Source: Pardosa pseudoannulata
Taxonomy: Eukaryota; Arthropoda; Arachnida; Araneae; Lycosidae
Reading direction: 5' to 3'
Assembly: GCA_032207245.1 (NCBI GenBank)
Contig: CM063499.1
Coordinates: forward strand, 79,646,428 to 79,710,427
DNA length: 64,000 nucleotides
In this document: one piece after another, positions 1-14,600 of the stretch
How the letters are laid out: every line of letters starts with the position of its first letter
Position numbering within the stretch: the first letter of the stretch is position 1
Translations under genes and position numbers: made by a program
Notes under the pieces: generated by a model
What the model saw: only the letters and a program-made list of their open reading frames with translations
Database searches by the model: none
What the model was told of the DNA's origin: nothing

Positions 1-157
1 ACCAAGGAGTTTATTTTACATATGTACGCCAATTTTTACATTTCAATCTACATTATTCCATGAATAACTGAATTTTCAAATGCTAAAGACTTTTGGTCAC
101 CCAATAATTTGTTTGCAAAAAGTAAAAATTGCTTAATGAAATGAAAACTTTTCTTAC

Positions 158-3100
158 TTTCATTGCCAGTGGTTGATAAGGAGCAATAGCCTCTAAATGT
201 GGGAAATCAGGTTCTGCAAAATGATGAAGAAAATGCTTTATATTGTGTACAATGTAATTATTAGGTAAACCATAAATGTAAATGAATAAATTAGCAAACC
301 TGTAAAGATAATGAAGTTATTTGGGTTATTTCCCCAAAGTTCCATAAAGTGAACACAATCTCCAAATCTTAAAGAAGGATGTCCTGCAAACACTACACAA
401 GGTGTGCGGAACTCTTGACTAAAAGTTTCATCTGAAAAGAATAACAGTTAAAATAAAGAATTTTTTAATGTAAAATTTTTATGATCGTAAATAAAAATAA
501 ATTACAATATTTTAACTAATAAAACTTTTTATAGAATTTTACATAAATAAATGTTTTTAGTGCAATGATCAAGTTCCAAAGTAAAAATTTTTAATTTATA
601 GATCAATACAGTAAATCCCAAGGCTACTGATAACTACAAGGGTTGCTTTTTATATTTCTGGCCTAATAATGAAAAAACAAATATGTAGGATCGAAATTTG
701 TTTTTATTGTTTTTCAAAATATTCTCCATGATGATCAATACACTTTTGCATGCGTTTGAACCAATTTTCAAAGCACTTTTTCCAATCCGATTGAGGTAAC
801 TCCAAAACATGCATTTTGAATGCATCAACCGCTTCTTCGGGGGTCAAAAATCGTTGTCCATGTAATTTATTTTTGATGTGCGGGAATAAGAAGTCATTGG
901 GTGCCAAATCAGGGCTGTACAGCGGATGACCCATCAGTTCGATCTTTCGCTCCATCAGAAATGCCTTTGTTTGAGTTGATGTGTGAGAGCTCGCAATGTC
1001 ATGATGAAGAATGATTTGCCTGTTCTTCTACTTTTTTCGAATTTCTCCGATAATTTTTGGCAAACAAATGGTTGTGTACCATTCAGAATTAACCGTCCTG
1101 CATTGCTCTAATGCCACTGTTGCCACATGACCGTTAATACCGAAGAAACAGGCAATCATTTGTTTCGATGTGCTTCTTCCTCGAACAACTTTAGTTGGTT
1201 TTGCCTCATCTTGGAAGACCCATACAGTTGATTGCTGTTTTGTTTTCGGCTCATATGCATAGATCCATGATTCGTCACCTGTGTAGATGTTATATACAGC
1301 CTTGATGTACCTTGAACATATTTTTCCAACATTTCCTTACACCAATCGACACAAGCCTTTTTTTGAGCATTTGTCAGATTATGCGGGATCCAACACAAAC
1401 AAATTTTTTCACGCTCATATGTTCACGCAATATTTTATTGATGCTAGTCATACTAATGTCCAAAGACGCGTTTATCTCACGCTATGTCAGATGATAATCT
1501 TGCTTTATCAGTTCACGCACAGCCTCGATCTTTTCTGGCACAACAACGGATTTTGGACAACTTGCACGGGATTCGTCCTGGATCGAACATCGACCATGAT
1601 TAAATTTGTTATACCAATTTTTTTACAGTGCTGGAGGATGGCACTTTATTGCTGTATAAAGAATTAAGTTCATCGAAGCACTCTTGTCTTGACAATCCAC
1701 GTCGAAAGTTATGAAAAATAATGGCACGAAAATGTTCACGATTCAATTCCATCTTTTGAAAGAGAAGAACTTTTCAATTTACTGTCAACAACACAAATAA
1801 AGCTAAAATGGTAAATCGTCTGCTGAATTTATGTTTAAAAATATCAAACTTTCGATTAAAATCATCTGTAGTCACCTAGCAATACTAACTGTTGCCAAGG
1901 CCAGAAATATAAATAGCAGCCAGTGTAAAATAACAACAAAATTTTCTGCATTCAAAATATTACACTATTCCAAATTTTAGTTCATTCTGGCAAAAAAAAA
2001 TAATAAATGAAAAATAAATAAAACTGATAATAAATGAAAAATTAATGAAGTCCTTTCAGTTTACCTTTAATACTGGAATAGGCCTTTAATCTACCTCCTT
2101 TAACCAGATGAGCATGAGGGAAAGGTTCTTCGGGTGTGTACACTTTACACTGCTTACTTTGTGTCAACCTAGGATAAAAAATTTAATATATAATTTTAAA
2201 TTATGTAGGTCTGATGATGCTTTATCTTTTATATAACATTTTCAAATGATGCAAGTTTCCTTAAATGGGGTAAGTAGAAAATAAATTCAAAACCATCTCT
2301 CCTAATTTTAGGAAGTTTCTGAAATGACTATTCCAGACATGCCAACATTCAGGCACTTGTGTCAGGAGCAACAGCGTAGTTTGAAATTTTAACATGCTAA
2401 TTACAGATTATACATAAGTACATAACTTATTGGTTTCTAAATTAAAATTGAGTTTAAAGTATTTACACAGTAGTAAATTGTAAAAGGTAAATTAAAATTT
2501 ATGCATTTAAAAGCTTTTGAGTACCTTTTTTAGCTTTAAACCCTTATTTTTCAGAACAGTGTTTTTTTATAGCAACATTAACCCTGATTCAAATATTTCC
2601 ATTTTTCAATCACGAGGGATTCTAGAGTTAGTCTACTCAAATTTGACCTAAATTCAGTTTGATTTTTCCGCACAGAACTGAAAACTTTTAACAGGCTATG
2701 TGAAAAGAGTAGTATTCAGCATTAATTCTTGAAAAACTTTGTATTTAATTGCTGGATTGTAATCATTTAGCTGTTCAAAAGTTTTGTTATTTTCCGGAGC
2801 AATCTGAGAAGTTTGTGGATTTATCAAATTTTCTCATTTCTCTGGAGCAACTCTGGAGTAGTTAGCATGTCTGCATTCTACTAAAAAAACTAACACAAAT
2901 ACAACATTAGCAAACCTTGCTTAAAATACAGGAACAATTCAAGTCTTTTATAGTAGCAGTTGTACTTGCAACTACCTCCTCATTGGATTAGGTGACGCTT
3001 AAAAAATGACAAACCTTTTACCATAGCTTCCATGCTTACCACATCCAATACCATGTGGCATTTTTTATGACACCAAGTAAAATACCTTGCATATTTACCC

Positions 3101-5572
3101 CCTGTTGCATGATTTAGCAGAACTGAATGAAAGCGGAGTAGTTGGCATGTCTGCTATTGTCTGTTGATTCAATGAGTAAGGCTTAAAATACATATAAGTA
3201 GTATGTGATAATGAGATATGAAAACAAAACAAAATATAGAACTAAAAGATAAAGGTCAACTCATTAAAGTCAACTCAGAAGAGCTCAATAGAAAACTGTA
3301 CACAATCTGTAAATCTTGGAAAATTTTTTCAATCCCTTGAATACTAATAAAACAGTAAAAAAATTCAAGATTCTCTTTCCCCCATTGTCATAAGTTACTT
3401 TTATAGAACACAAGTTTTGTACCGCAATTTGCAAAATTTGGTTCTTACAATAGATAATCGTTGCAATAGATAGTTTCTCCTACTTAATCCTTAAATGCCC
3501 TGTGTTGCTTTTTGGCAAAATACCCAATATAGTCTTGTAAAATACTATTAGAATAATATTGAAGCTTTAATACCTAATGTTGCCAATAAAATAAATACTG
3601 AAGATTTATTAAACAAATTTTCAACATATAGATGACACCTTTACTTCTTTTAAGAATACAGATAGATTTATTCATTATTTTTCTTTTATGGAGGCTTGAA
3701 AATAATACGCTACTTTGTTCTGCATTGCTCAAGTAAAGTTATTACATGAAAAGATAACATATATAGCCCATATTTATGATGTTCTTTGTATAATTAACTC
3801 AAAAATATTTGCTGTAATCAGACTTTACTATTTCACCAACTTTATGCCCATTGTTAAAGTTCAACTTTTAAAAATATATTGATTAAATATAAATTACTTT
3901 TAAAAATATCTTGGAGAAATTCTTTACCATAGTTATTAAAATTCATGTGTGTTTGATATTATAAATATTTATCACGAAAAATTAATTTTTCAATATAGGC
4001 CCAGTGTTGCTGTTTGGCAACAAAGCATTTTTAAGCCATAAACTAGATTTAAAACAAAATATGATTTTTTAAAGTATTTTCCCCATTATTTATATAAGAA
4101 AGGAAAGCCCAAAAAATTTTTAATTAGTTTTTAAAAATCAGGAATTTAAGGGTTAAAGATCTTTTACCAGGTAGCAGGGGAATAAGATATTTACTATTCG
4201 CTAGTTCAGTCATTAAATGTTTGAAAAGATTAAAACTATTTAGAAAAGTTTTTAAAACTAAGTTTAAAAGTACTGAAAAAAATCTTACCAATCAGCTAAA
4301 ATATTTGAATATGCCAAAGAATTCTCGGCTACTGGAGATAAAAAGAACATAGGCACAGATATATTCCCCATAGATTCCAGATGTAAAGATAAACATTCAA
4401 ATAAGTCAAATGTAACACCAGAAGGATAACAAGGTATTAAGACATTTCCACCAGATCGAACAGCCATGGCTGAAAGAAAAATATTCACCTATCAAAATGA
4501 ATCAAAATCAAAAGGCTATGGAATATTTACACACATATAACATTCTAAATAATGAAAAATATAATTGTGTTTCATAAAGTTCCACTTTTAAAAATATCTT
4601 GTGGAAATTCCTTACCACAGTTATTAAAATTCATGTGTATTTGATATTTTAAAATTTTATCCAGAAAAATTAATTTTTCTTTTAAAGCCCAGTATTGCCC
4701 CGTGTTAATTATATTTTGTATATTAAATTCCTAGTCTTTTATGCTAACATAATGTGCTCTGAGGGAAAATACATACTTCTAATTTTTTTTTTTTAAAAAA
4801 AAGGTAAGTTTTTTTTTAATATATGGATATGAACTATAATATTTATGTCAGAACAACTATTAGATGGAAATTTAAACTGTCGTAGTTTAGTTGACAAAGA
4901 CGTCAGATCATAGCCATACGGTTAGGAGTTCGAGGCCTGAGTATTCACTGTCATTAGTAAGATTCCGCTCACTAATGACAGCTAGACACAAATAGGTTTA
5001 TGACCATAACGCCAAAGCATACTTCTAGAGGTACTAATGTACTTTTCAGTTTAATATGATTCAATTTAGAGTTTCCTTACTAGTTATGTAAAGACTAGCA
5101 CAGTATTTTCCTAAATAAAATCAGAGACAATAACAAATTCTAAGGCCTCTAAAATTAACTTCAAGTACATTGACTGTTAGTGTATATTATATGGAGGATC
5201 TAGTCAGCCCTTTGACATGATATCACTACAGGGTTCTCACTCTTTCTCCAGAAGAAAAATTAAGGACTTTTTAAGAACTTTCTAAGGACCAAAGTAACTT
5301 TTTATAAGGACCTACTTGAAATACACCACATAACGACATAAACCCTATTTCCTGAGGAACCTATTTTAATGATTATGAACCAGACAAGGCATGTTCAATA
5401 AATGCCTTACAATATTTCAGAATTAAGTTTTTAAAATTACCTAAAAATTAATATAAGATAAATCTACTTGACAAAAACTAATTTTGAAAAAATTTTTTAG
5501 TGATCAAACTAAAAATAAGTTATGAATAAAATACAATATTATAAACAGTACTTTCTGAGGGTTTAGAAATGA

Positions 5573-5619
<47 letters not shown>

Positions 5620-8600
5620 CCATACTTTGTTTACTTAAAATCTGCATGATTGTTAGCTATTAGGAAAGGGCTGCTGACTTTATGCTTTAAACATTTTCAG
5701 TGTGCAAAAGATTATTTGTGAAATAAGTTTTCTAGCTCATGACCATTAAAAGTACTAATAAACTGAAATTACTTCCTTAATTTTTTAAGGATATCAAGGA
5801 AAGGAATTTTGAATTACTACAGTAATATACTGACAACAAATGTATTTGAGGATTTTCTCTATTATTAATACTGCACTTTTGACTAGAAAATGTAAAAGAA
5901 TGTTAGGAATATTAACAAATATTTATTTACTATTTAGAAAGAAATTTTTAATAGTGCAAGTTCACATACATAAATAATTTCATTTTGGAAGTTCAACAGA
6001 TTTCTTTTTTTATATCAGAAATTTTTTTGCTCAAGTTCTGTAAGTCAGCTACTTTTTCTTTTATATCTTTCCATGGAAGAAATTGATAGAGTTCCAATTT
6101 CAAAATTAAGGAGTTTTTAAGGACCTTTGAGAAAAATTAAGTAGTTTTAAGGGCCCTTAAAAATGAAAGCTAAAATTCAGAAGTTCTTAAGGACTTTTAA
6201 GGACTGTGGGAACCCTGCACTATTAATGTCATTGATAATAAAGCACATATGGTACCTGCATTAGATTTTGATACCATCAATGACTATCATATCTTTAAAG
6301 TCAATGTTATGATGGGATTGAAATAGCAAATTGAAGCATTTGGAAGACACTGAAATATTTAAATTTATGAATGCCTCAGACAGCAAAATGCTTTTATTTC
6401 CTGAACATCATTAACGAATGAAATGAAAAAAAACTAACAAAATATTGTTTTTAGAAGAACCAAAAAAATCATTGATAAATTCATATATTATATCCACATT
6501 TTCTCAGAAATGAAGATTCATTTAAGATTGCAAAAAAAAGAGAGGTACACAAGATCAGTTATTAGCACCTGGAATTAATTTACAATTGAGTAATAAATGC
6601 TTACAAAGTCAGTTGGGTCCATCAGCCAATGACAAATGTATTAAAATGCACATCAACAAGTTGCATGTATAATATCGTCAATGAAATTGCAAATAATGAA
6701 AGATGTAAGATTTCAAGTGACATTTATAATTCTTTTATAATTGTACTCACATTTATATACATTGTAAATATATATATATAGCGACTAGAAATCAGGAAGT
6801 TGGGGTAAAATTTATATATATATAAATAAGTATATTACACAAAGTATAAACAATTTGATAACATGTTTATTTTGAATTTCAAAATATTAAAATCAAATTA
6901 AATCAAAAATTAAATCAATATTAAAATATAATCAAAATACAATAAATAATGAAAAATATAATCAAAAATTCAAATCAATATTTAAATCAAAATGCTCCAT
7001 GTGGTTTACACAAGAAAAATGCCACATAGTGGTGCCATCTATGATAAATAAATTTAACTATAATCTACCCTATCTATTTTTAATAGTACAAATCTCACAT
7101 ATTAAAATTAAAATAACAGGAGATACAAGATCACCTATGTGAGACAGGCATGTGCAAATTTGCCAGTGACTTTCACCCGTGTTAAAGACGGCAAACATGT
7201 TAATGGATAAGAGAAGTCCCTTTGGATGACAAACACTAAGGAAGAAACATATTGTATTTGATGTTTGCAAACTCAAGACACACTCCAGATATATATGGAG
7301 AGTTGGAGGTAAAAAAAATTTCAATTTTAATTAGAATGAATACTGCAACCATTGCCAGAGTTCATCCTAACGCATGTAATTATTTTTCAAGTAAGCTGAT
7401 TATTTGTGAAAAGTCAGCACAGTTGTGCACTATAAGCTATAAACACTTGTTATACATTTGTAGAAATCTTTAAAAGACTAATTAGAATATATGTCCCCCA
7501 CTTTTTTATTTGACAAGTATTTTAACCTGGGTTAAATCAGTCTGTGTAACTCACACGTCTACTCTCTGTACTGATAGTATTACATCACATAAACAATATT
7601 AAGGTATCCGTCTACGTTTGGAGAACTTTTTTCTTTAAACATAGAAACCAGTTCATGTTTTTACATTTTTAGATTTATTTTTTATATTATCACAGAGAAT
7701 TGCACTTAAAAAATTTATTCCTGGAGAAGTTTTTATAAAATTTCTAATAAATGAAGAAAATTTAGTAAAAAAAAAAAAAAAAATCAGGTTTTTTCAAAAG
7801 GTCTAATTTTTTAATAAATTATTTCAATATTTTTTTATGCAACACATTTCTTATACACTGGACTAGTGAATCACCTAAAATCTTTGCTTAATTTACATTT
7901 AGTAAAAAATTTTGGTCCTTCAAAATCATACACATTGAATTTTTAACGAATTTTCATTACCTTTTTATCTAACTATGAGTGTAACATCATTAAAAATTAT
8001 CCAAATTTAAAGCTTTTAGGGCGTTCACTAGTAAATATTATATCAAAAGCATTCACAATAATTTTCAACAAAATATTTTAAGAACTTTTTGAGAAATCAC
8101 GTTTCAAGTTTCAACATTTTATTAAAAATACCGTTCTGGGAAAAACGCATTTGAAGTTTATAAAAGCAACTTTAACTATTAAAAATCTAAAATACATATT
8201 TAAAATTCCCTCACACTTTCTTGCCTCAAAACTTTCTAGTTGCCAAGTTGCTAATTATTAAATATACTAGAAATATGTTTAAACTAAACTTCGTAAAAAT
8301 TTAAAAAGTTTTGTCCATAAAATGCTCTTTAAAAGGCTTTAAATTCACAACTTCTGGTTCCAAAGTTGTTACTTCCATTTCATTTTGACAGCTGTTACTG
8401 ATGTTTACACAGCTGTAACTTTTCTTTAAAATGCCATAGAGACAAAACAAAAACAGATTTAGAAGCCTAAAAGTTGAAATTTTACAATAAAGAAATAAAA
8501 AAATATTATTTTTGGCAAAAAATGATGTTTTCAATGTAGACAGATACCTTAATTGAAAAGGAGATAAAGGATTCTTGACATTGTAAGTTTATAAAAGAAC

Positions 8601-11600
8601 TTACCAACTGTAACACAAAGTTCTCCAAGCATTGTATCTGGATTAGCAAGAGGGGTTTGAGTTAAACTACTCAATATAAGAGCATTAAAGTTTTTTAATG
8701 GAGCATGTTCCATAGGCTTGGGATGTGTTGTTAAAGTAGACGATGCAGAAATGTATCCAATCTAAAAAATAAATAAAATATTGAAATCAAGTAACAACAA
8801 CTGCAGAAATAAAACTAATTACAACTATGGTCAGTATAAAAGGAATTTAATATAACTCTTTATTATAACTATCAAATTAAAAGATGCATGAAATATATAT
8901 CAAATTTAACGGGGAATCAAACACATAAAATTAATTATTAACAAACCTTTTCATGGGCTGTCCAGAGTGTCCAATTACAGCTACCTAAACAATAGCCAGA
9001 ACTCACAGCTGATATCTTAAGAGCACCAAAAACATCCTAAAACAGAAAATCTATCCTGTTTTAACAATTCCAAATGAATTTATTTTAATGTTACACTTTT
9101 GTTACAAATATAAACTATTTACATAAAAACGAATTTATATTTTAAACCCTGTAGTGTACAGTTCAAATAAAATTAAAAAATTGATACTTATTCTTTAAAA
9201 AAGTGTATCATAAATTGCATAAAGTTTACAGACATACTTTTCTAAAGTTAATAATATTTTAAATATTAACTAGAAATAACACATTTAGTTTGTCCACAAA
9301 AATAATATTAGTGCAAACACATGTATACATGTGTGTGTCGTGTGTATGTGTATCATTAAAACAGATGTTGATTGGTTTGGTTTGGAGTGCTACGGTCTAC
9401 TTTTTGCAACACGAGGGCTAATGAGACCGGGACCTACAGCTTAAAGCCGATTCCGAATGGCTACGAACATCCATGCCACAGTGGGATTCGAACCCATAAA
9501 CTCCGGTACGGAAGACCAGCACCCTAACCAATCGGCCATCTTTCGGCAAAAAACAGATGTTGAAAATCTTAACACTTTTCAGGTCATTTATTTCAAATTT
9601 TTTTAAATCATGAAACTAAATTTTTTTTTCAACAAAATACTAATACTCTTAAAATATTGCTTTTTGTTAAATTTTGAGAGAATATACATTTTAATTTACA
9701 ATAATTCCCGGAATAATTACTACTTTTCAACTTAATTTCTAAGTTTAGCTTAAAAAATTTACACATGATAAATTTCAAATTAAATTACTTATAATGAAAA
9801 ATTAAAAACAAATTGTAATATTTTTTATAACAGATCAAAAAATATCTATTCCAGAATTAGCTATTTAAATGCATCTTTATTTCAGAATTTATAGTATTGC
9901 AATTGGCAACATTAAATATCTTTCATTCTATTCTTTTTCACATTGAATAAGTTAGAACTGAAAATACAAGTTGTTAACACCAATCTTTTTGGTGTGAAGT
10001 TTTGAGATTGACAGAAACTGTGTAATGTAAATAATCTGTCTGTATAAAGAAGCTGTGTTCAAGTTTTCTATTCTTTGGAATGCTATTTGAGTAATTATGA
10101 GAATTACTTCTGAATTCTAAAGCAAACAAATCTTCAGTATGGAATTACTTAAGAATTGGGTTTCCCTTGGTAAATTTCGTAAAAATATTGGTGATATTTA
10201 CTAAAGAACAAAGGTAATCCATCCAAACATTGTATTTCCTGCTTTTCTGGCTACTTTATTAATGCACAGTGCGCCATTGTAATAGAATTATATACTCTTA
10301 ATTAAAGAAAACGACTTGAAAACTGGACATTTATATTTATGGGCAATTAATCCCTTAACAGTTTACACAAAATACAACAGCTCCAAATTATTGAAAATCA
10401 ACCATAGTTAATGGTTGTTATACCTAATTTTTTTAAGCATTGCACACTATTAATATATAAGAAAAGAGTTACACAAAGAGAGTTGGATTCAAATATCATA
10501 TAAATTATAATATAGATACAGATTGTTTGGACACAGCAAGATTAGAAAATGTTAGGTAACCACACTTAAAACCACTATTGCCAAGTTGGCGGCAGAACCC
10601 AGTTCTTTAGTCAAGCCCTTCAATACTATCAATTTTGACAATGATTGCATACATGTTTCATAAGTTTGGGGGAATAATTCATTTAGCCAAATTTTCTTTC
10701 TCATAGAAGAGTTTAGAAGTTAGTATGAACTTAAAAACAGTATTGAAGACAAAAATCAAACTATACTATGTTTACTGAAGATTCTTAAAAACAAACAGGA
10801 TTTTCAACAACATAAGTAATCATATGCCTAAGTGGTTAAAGCGAAAATTCTAAAGACAAAAAACAGGTAAACCTTATCATAAAAAGAAGAGTTTCTGGTA
10901 TATACATAACCCTCTATAATAAATATCGATTACCAGCTTTTGGGCGAAACCAACTACTTGAACTTTTGAAAGACTGCTATTAACTTCTTTCATTGAATAA
11001 ACTTGTTTCCAAGATCTGGGTTTTAGTGCTTCATTAAGAGGAGGTGGTAGATTTCTGTAGAATAAATCATCACATTAACTTAAAAATAAGGTTATACTAA
11101 AAATACAGAAAAGATAACATCTTTAAAGAACAAAATAAAGTAGAAATTTATAGCCAGCATTTGTTCTCTAACCATAAATGAGGCTGATGAAGAAGCTTGT
11201 TTGTAGCTATGGTTTGGTTTGGAGCGCTACGGTCTACTTTTGCAACACAAGGGCTAATGAGATTGGGACCTACTGCTTAAAGCCAATTCCAAACATCCAC
11301 ACCACTGTGGGATTCGAACCCATGAACTCCGGTACCGAAGGCCAGTACCCTAATCTTTCGGCCATTGTTTGGCTATTTGTAGCTATGAAATAGATGTTTA
11401 TTATCAACTCATACTCAATTTTGTGATTTAATCCCATTAGCTTTAGTATATTTTAGCATAAAGGCTTCATCATGTCTTAAAAAAGGGAGTAAATGTTAAT
11501 AAATTTTAGGTAATAGTAAAAATGAGTAAAACCTTTAACTTAACATTTTAAATCAAATTTTTAATTATACTGATAGCTTAAAATAAATATATATTAACAA

Positions 11601-14600
11601 GTAAAAAATTGAGTTAGCAATAAATAGTTAATAATCAAAGTGCAGTATTTAATACAAGAAATTATAAAGAAAATATTACTTTTGGATTATAGAAATATTT
11701 CCTATTTCAGACATTATAATCAATACATATATACAGTTCCAGCGAAATACCTAATGTACTTTATGAACCAACTCTTTTTTATTTATACCACTTCCATCAA
11801 AAAGAATTAAAAATGGAATGTAAAAATCAACATAGGCTGAGATATTTGTTCTGCAGCTAAAATGATCAAATCAGCCTTTCTTGGAACAAATGCTTATATG
11901 ACTTCAATAATGTGTGAAAATAAATATTTTTTATCTGCACATTCTTATTAATGATTGAGAAAAGTTAATGAACACACGGGAAATCAAAAAATAAACAAGG
12001 AAAATATAAGAATTTTAAATTTGTTTGCTGTCAAAATAACCACTCTTGTTTTTCCCGTGTTACGATCTTAAACTTGCTTCATCCTTGTAGAATATTTTAA
12101 TTTAGTTTCAATTCTCTAAAGTACTTAATTTTGTTTATATAAATAATAACACCATTTACTAAATTCTAATACAGTAACTCTAATAACAATATTCATAAAC
12201 AAGACATGATTAATCAAAAGAAATTAATCCAAAATATAAATAATACACCAAAAAATTTTAAATTTCCCGTTCAGTTTATGTTAAGATCTTACAATTTATT
12301 ACTATTAATGCTATAGTAATTTTCCAATATAAACTAAACTCATTAACCCTTTGCCTTAAAACAACGTATGGGAGACATGATCGTACTGCTGGGCCTAAAA
12401 TCAGAACCTCGTATCACACACGTGATGATTCTGTCTGGCCAAAAGGAAAAAGCTTGTATTAGACACATGATGATTCTTTTTGGCCAAAAAAGTGAAAAGC
12501 TCATATTAGTAATAAAATTATACCCCTTACAAAATTTTGACTAATATTATACATTATTCACTTATAGGTTATTCATGCAATAAATTCTACATAGAATATA
12601 TTTAAACGACTGAAATTTTTTACTTCTGTTATATAACCAAAAACATTGAAATAATATGTGAAATAAAAACATTAATTTTTTTAATGAAAATGAAGTGAAA
12701 TATAATTATCAAATTCTGTGGTTTTATTAAATAGTAAATGCAGTACTATTAATGTCCACTGGTTTGCTCATAATTTAGCTCGTGATGAAACTGCTTCTGG
12801 TCACGATACATGAGAAAAGTGGCACACACAATTGTCTTTCAATTCATAAGGCAAAAGGTTAGTGATAGCATGGAAGATTTTATTTTGAAAAAAAGAAAAT
12901 TTCAGACTTTGTTTTAATAAAAACAAATAAACATACTTCAATACATGAGGTTGCTTCCACCTAGTAGCTGACCGAATTTTAGGTGTTCGTTCAATCAATG
13001 TTACAAGTTCTTCCATAAATTGCCTGAAACAGAAAATTTAATATAAGTACCGGGTGACCGAGCTCCGCTCGGAGAAAACAGGTATCGAAGCTAACTCAAA
13101 AATTTAAATTTTCAATTATGATTTATCAAAACAATACATGCCATAAGAAAATTTGTGAAATCATTAGTGAAAAGATAACCGGTTAAAGTACACCATTGTA
13201 AACTATTCTAAACAAAGTTGCTTGGAAAGGGAACTATTCTATACAAAGGTAAAGTTTGAAAAGTCATAGAAAATAAAATGTAATTGATAACAAAAAATTA
13301 TACAATTAAAGAAATGGTACAAAGTGAGCAGTGTAAAGATTGAAGTGTGTTGAATGGAGAAGCATTCTGACAATGACGGTATCTTCTAGTTGTCCGTTTG
13401 TGGGTATAATTGAGTTGATCGCTTGTTGTTCCAAAATTCCGGCTCCTTGAAGCATTTCATGTAGAGGTGCGTTCTGCATGTTGAAAATGTAGCTTGAAAT
13501 CTGATGAATGTTGAAATGTCGAACTTTGTTGACGGTGATTTGAAATCGAAATCAGTTCCTTAACACGTTCGCTGCCACCGACGCACTGGCGCGTCAGAGC
13601 GGCACCTCCTAGTTTGCCGACTACACACTAACGCGGCGACGGACTTTGATAAGTTATATGCTCTGTGTTTAGTGTGGCTTTGGAAATTGAACGGCGAAGT
13701 TGTTTCGGCACGTTAGTGAAGCATTATTTTTTAATTTTTTGTGGTTGGTTTTCAAAATTTTTGTTTGCATATTTTTTTTTTACTATATCGTTTATGTGTT
13801 ATATATACTTTGCTACATTAATTTAATATTTAGAGTTGATAGAAAATAAAAATGGAAACCGATATCAAGGAAAAAGACAAATCAATAAAGACGTTTATTA
13901 TTATTAATTCGTCAGAACTAAAAATTTCGCCAATCGATTCCTCGTGGTCGAAAACCCCCGGGTACCAATTTTCACTTGGTTTGGACGCATGAGAAAAAAG
14001 TTTGCCCGCACCGGGGTTCGAACCCGGCCCTATCTGTAGCGCCGAACTACGTGACCTTAGCGCGTCAAAACCAGCGCCAATCGATTCCTCGTGACCAAAA
14101 ACCCCAGATCCCCAAGTTTACTACAGTTTATTAATTCTGGGGCGATTTTCGACTTGACAACCATTCCTCGTATTATAGTATAGGATTAAGAAAAGCTAAT
14201 GAATCAAGAAAAAAACATTTAATGAAACTAAAGACTACTTATTTTACAATTTAATTAGAGAATTTTTTTTTATTGAAGCTAATAATTTAATTTGATTAAC
14301 ACTATAAAAAAATTATTTGAATACTCAATTAACACATTGACTGACAGACACATTTTTGATGGTTTACCAAAGATGCCAACGTGAATTTTCACAGGCCCAA
14401 AGTAACTTTTTATAAGGATCTACTTGAAATACACGACATAACGGCATAAACAATATTTGATGAAGAACATATTTTAAGGATTATGTACCAGACAAGGCAT
14501 GTTCAATAAATACCCTACAATATTTCAGAATTAAGTTTTTAAAAATGTATAAAAATTAATATAAGATAAATTATCTGACAAAAACTAATTTTGAAAAAAG

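Larger units (their letters stand above)
13047..14185 (-). mobile_element. Helitron-like non-autonomous element
   Basis: On the minus strand it starts TCCTATACTATAATACGAGG after an A. It ends with a GC-rich hairpin CCGAGCGGAGCTCGG followed by TCACCCGGTACTT. The TC start, terminal hairpin and lack of TIRs suit a Helitron/Helentron; the exact 3' end is uncertain. It carries a GC-rich piggyBac-type end (from 13560) and a tRNA-like segment (14007-14068), as if assembled from captured pieces. It begins 24 bp outside INTS9 exon 6. Confidence 0.55.

Noticed and set aside
8301..8534. 77-residue frame, with a near-identical frame at 40147-40359
   Set aside because: The similarity comes from the TTAA element being repeated at DNA level. 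Frames shift and end differently between copies, and composition is that of translated AT-rich DNA.
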